Shown piece by piece: positions 63,772 to 64,000 of a DNA stretch of 64,000 nt (position 1 is the stretch's first letter; every line of letters begins with the position of its first letter). The position numbers and the translations under genes are program-made. The notes under the pieces were generated by a model, which was not told the DNA's origin, made no database searches, and saw nothing but the letters and a program-made list of their open reading frames with translations. The stretch spans positions 8,338,501-8,402,500 of the forward strand of contig OZ022502.1 in assembly GCA_963989385.1 (NCBI GenBank), given 5' to 3'. This stretch comes from Ctena decussata (taxonomy: Eukaryota; Mollusca; Bivalvia; Lucinida; Lucinidae).

Positions 63772-64000
63772 TATAGTTGAGCGTCAAGCTAGATCAGAAT
63801 AGGTAGATTCTATTTCTTAAGCCCTTTCAACAGGATTTCGGTCGTTTCAAGCCCGGGTTAGTGACCCTGCAGGCATACAACGCCGAATCAACTCTAAACC
63901 AGAGTTGGTTCAAAGTCAAAACATTGAACCAGCGTCTATTCAATGCTGACTCAGCGCTATGAGCCCAGTGCAGTAGTGATGGATATAAAGTAAATATGTA

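Overview
The window looks like non-genic, repeat-saturated DNA from a marine bivalve mollusc. The base composition is AT-rich and no ORF exceeds about 320 codons. I see no rRNA, no functional tRNA gene, no CRISPR array and no bacterial-type operon. The bivalve inference rests on three things: tRNA-Met-headed SINEs with an ATCA tail; many 'pearl'-type elements (tandem core repeats, an ACGG microsatellite, a 3' hairpin); and several mollusc-style non-LTR retrotransposon remnants. Species cannot be fixed from sequence alone. Apart from one candidate first exon of a zinc-binding protein (38307-38723, minus) and a weak exon-like tandem duplication (60633-61150), I find no convincing host gene.

Layout. 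0.0-0.6 kb: SINE copies. 2.0 kb: a near-perfect hairpin. 3.8-16.5 kb: a block of pearl/Helentron-associated-like elements (called P1 to P5 here) inserted into a ~145 bp minisatellite and into each other. 17.1 kb: a SINE with target duplications. 18.25-21.28 kb: a 3.0 kb terminal-inverted-repeat (TIR) element full of GGTAC arrays. 21.45-23.37 kb: another P1 element. 24.1-29.9 kb: a minus-strand non-LTR retrotransposon broken by a mariner-type MITE (itself carrying a P2 element), by a second P2 element next to the reverse-transcriptase active site, and by smaller lesions. 30.6-33.8 kb: a CR1-like reverse transcriptase split by a 2.34 kb TIR element with an ATCT target duplication. 36.5-37.5 kb: a second mariner-type MITE. 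40.1-44.4 kb: a giant foldback element. 45.3 kb: a SINE. 45.8-51.1 kb: a second CR1 split by a 4.68 kb element with an 8-bp target duplication. 51.1-56.3 kb: three further retrotransposon 3' ends, one inside a foldback element. 58.0-58.9 kb: a third mariner-type MITE. 59.3-60.4 kb: another retrotransposon relic. 61.5-64 kb: foldback and MITE sequences.

How the parts relate. The value of the window is its insertion record. In several places the host sequence is a recognisable reading frame or tandem array, so the exact ends and target duplications of the inserted elements can be read: TA for the mariner MITE, ATCT for the 2.34 kb element, CCACCARA for the 4.68 kb element, TTAA for a 539 bp MITE, and an A|A site without clear duplication for the pearl-like elements. 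The pearl-like families share one architecture although their hairpin sequences differ, their 5' mini-hairpin shows a compensatory base-pair change between copies, and all twelve copies lie on the same strand. Several repeat families also carry near-perfect regulatory-protein palindromes: oestrogen-response-type IR3 sites, ER8 and DR0 nuclear-receptor arrangements, and RFX X-boxes.
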